Shown: piece after piece, positions 63,772-64,000 of the stretch
How positions within the stretch are numbered: the stretch's first letter is position 1
Layout of the letters: each line of letters starts with the position of its first letter
Assembly (NCBI GenBank): GCA_050251195.1
Contig: JBFWNG010000001.1
Span: 310,001 to 374,000 of the forward strand
Direction of reading: 5' to 3'
From: JBFWNG01 sp050251195
GTDB taxonomy: Bacteria > Bdellovibrionota_B > Oligoflexia > Oligoflexales > Oligoflexaceae
DNA: 64,000 bases
Notes under the pieces: generated by a model
Told to the model about the DNA's origin: nothing
Seen by the model: the letters and a program-made list of their open reading frames with translations, nothing else
Database searches by the model: none
Translations under genes and position numbers: made by a program

Positions 63772-64000
63772 CTAAGGTTGAACGTTCTGGCGGGTGAGCG
63801 TGCCTCCGTCCAGGACAAATCTGAGGTCGCAAAGGTCCGCAAGTTTCTGGTTGTGAGTGACCAGTATCAGCGTCGTTTTTTGGTTCTTAACTAGGTCAAA
63901 TAAAAGTTGCATGACGCTGAACCCGGTTTTTTCGTCAAGATTGCCGCTTGGTTCGTCCGCGACGAGCATTCCTGGATTTGTTACGAACGCTCGCGCAATG
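63772..64000 (-). CDS. LolD/YbbA-like ABC transporter ATPase, C-terminal part (5' end outside window)
   Basis: The frame is open to the window edge at 64000. The visible 76 residues start IARAFVTNPGMLVADEPSGNLDEKTG: the end of the signature region, Walker B (MLVADEP) and D-loop. They continue to the H-loop LVTHNQKLADLCD and a short C-terminal strand (FVLDGGTLT). This is the LolD/MacB/YbbA type of ATPase, and it precedes the FtsX-type permease by seven bases, so the two form one transporter. The Walker A and signature motifs are outside the window. Confidence 0.9.
   Translation of the reverse strand, partial: IARAFVTNPGMLVADEPSGNLDEKTGFSVMQLLFDLVKNQKTTLILVTHNQKLADLCDLRFVLDGGTLTRQNVQP

Overview
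The window looks like chromosomal DNA of a Gram-negative, lipoprotein-rich bacterium. Mid-range GC (not computed), frequent TTG/GTG starts, many small lipobox proteins of unknown function, an RND pump, an AsmA-like protein and a MepA-like endopeptidase suggest a former deltaproteobacterium, perhaps Bdellovibrionota/Oligoflexia. That placement is inference; no rRNA or marker gene is present.

Layout. 1-7.6 kb: 3' end of an ArsS-like radical SAM gene, an S8-like protease lipoprotein, a transglutaminase-elicitor-like lipoprotein, a three-gene RimK operon (AstE/AspA-like hydrolase, RimB-type retropepsin-like protein, RimK) and an outer-membrane beta-barrel candidate. 7.6-27.4 kb: a small lipoprotein, then two giant divergent paralogous lipoproteins (3043 and 3042 aa) built from about 40 copies of a 48-residue Cys-containing repeat between an N-terminal IPT/TIG domain and a C-terminal DUF1566-like domain. 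Their shared intergenic region carries 85-bp inverted arms around a 219-bp spacer that also encodes a possible 27-aa peptide. 27.4-35.4 kb: small Cys-rich secreted proteins, a deoxyhypusine-synthase-like gene with a membrane-anchored agmatine-deiminase-family enzyme, a secreted MsrA operon and a DUF486 protein. 35.4-39.5 kb: an RND pump and its adaptor. 39.5-48 kb: mostly unrecognised envelope lipoproteins, a four-gene envelope operon and a VWA lipoprotein.

48-51.7 kb holds what I consider the main discovery: a compact microcin C-like operon on the minus strand. A seven-codon ORF with a good ribosome-binding site encodes MNGFSSN, ending in Asn like E. coli MccA (MRTGNAN). A hairpin follows, then a full-length MccB homologue (E1-like adenylyltransferase), then an overlapping MFS exporter in the place of MccC. 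The peptide is far too short for normal gene calling. No MccE- or MccF-like self-immunity gene is visible, so the exporter may be the only protection. A tRNA with a CAT anticodon lies about 0.7 kb upstream.

51.9-64 kb: an Asp-rich repeat protein, a multi-membrane-spanning glycosyltransferase candidate, a CotH-like lipoprotein, an AsmA/DUF748-like protein, a MepA-like peptidase, a second transglutaminase-elicitor-like lipoprotein with coiled coil, and a LolD/YbbA-like ATPase (truncated by the window end) with its FtsX-type permease. No insertion sequence, phage module or CRISPR array was seen.
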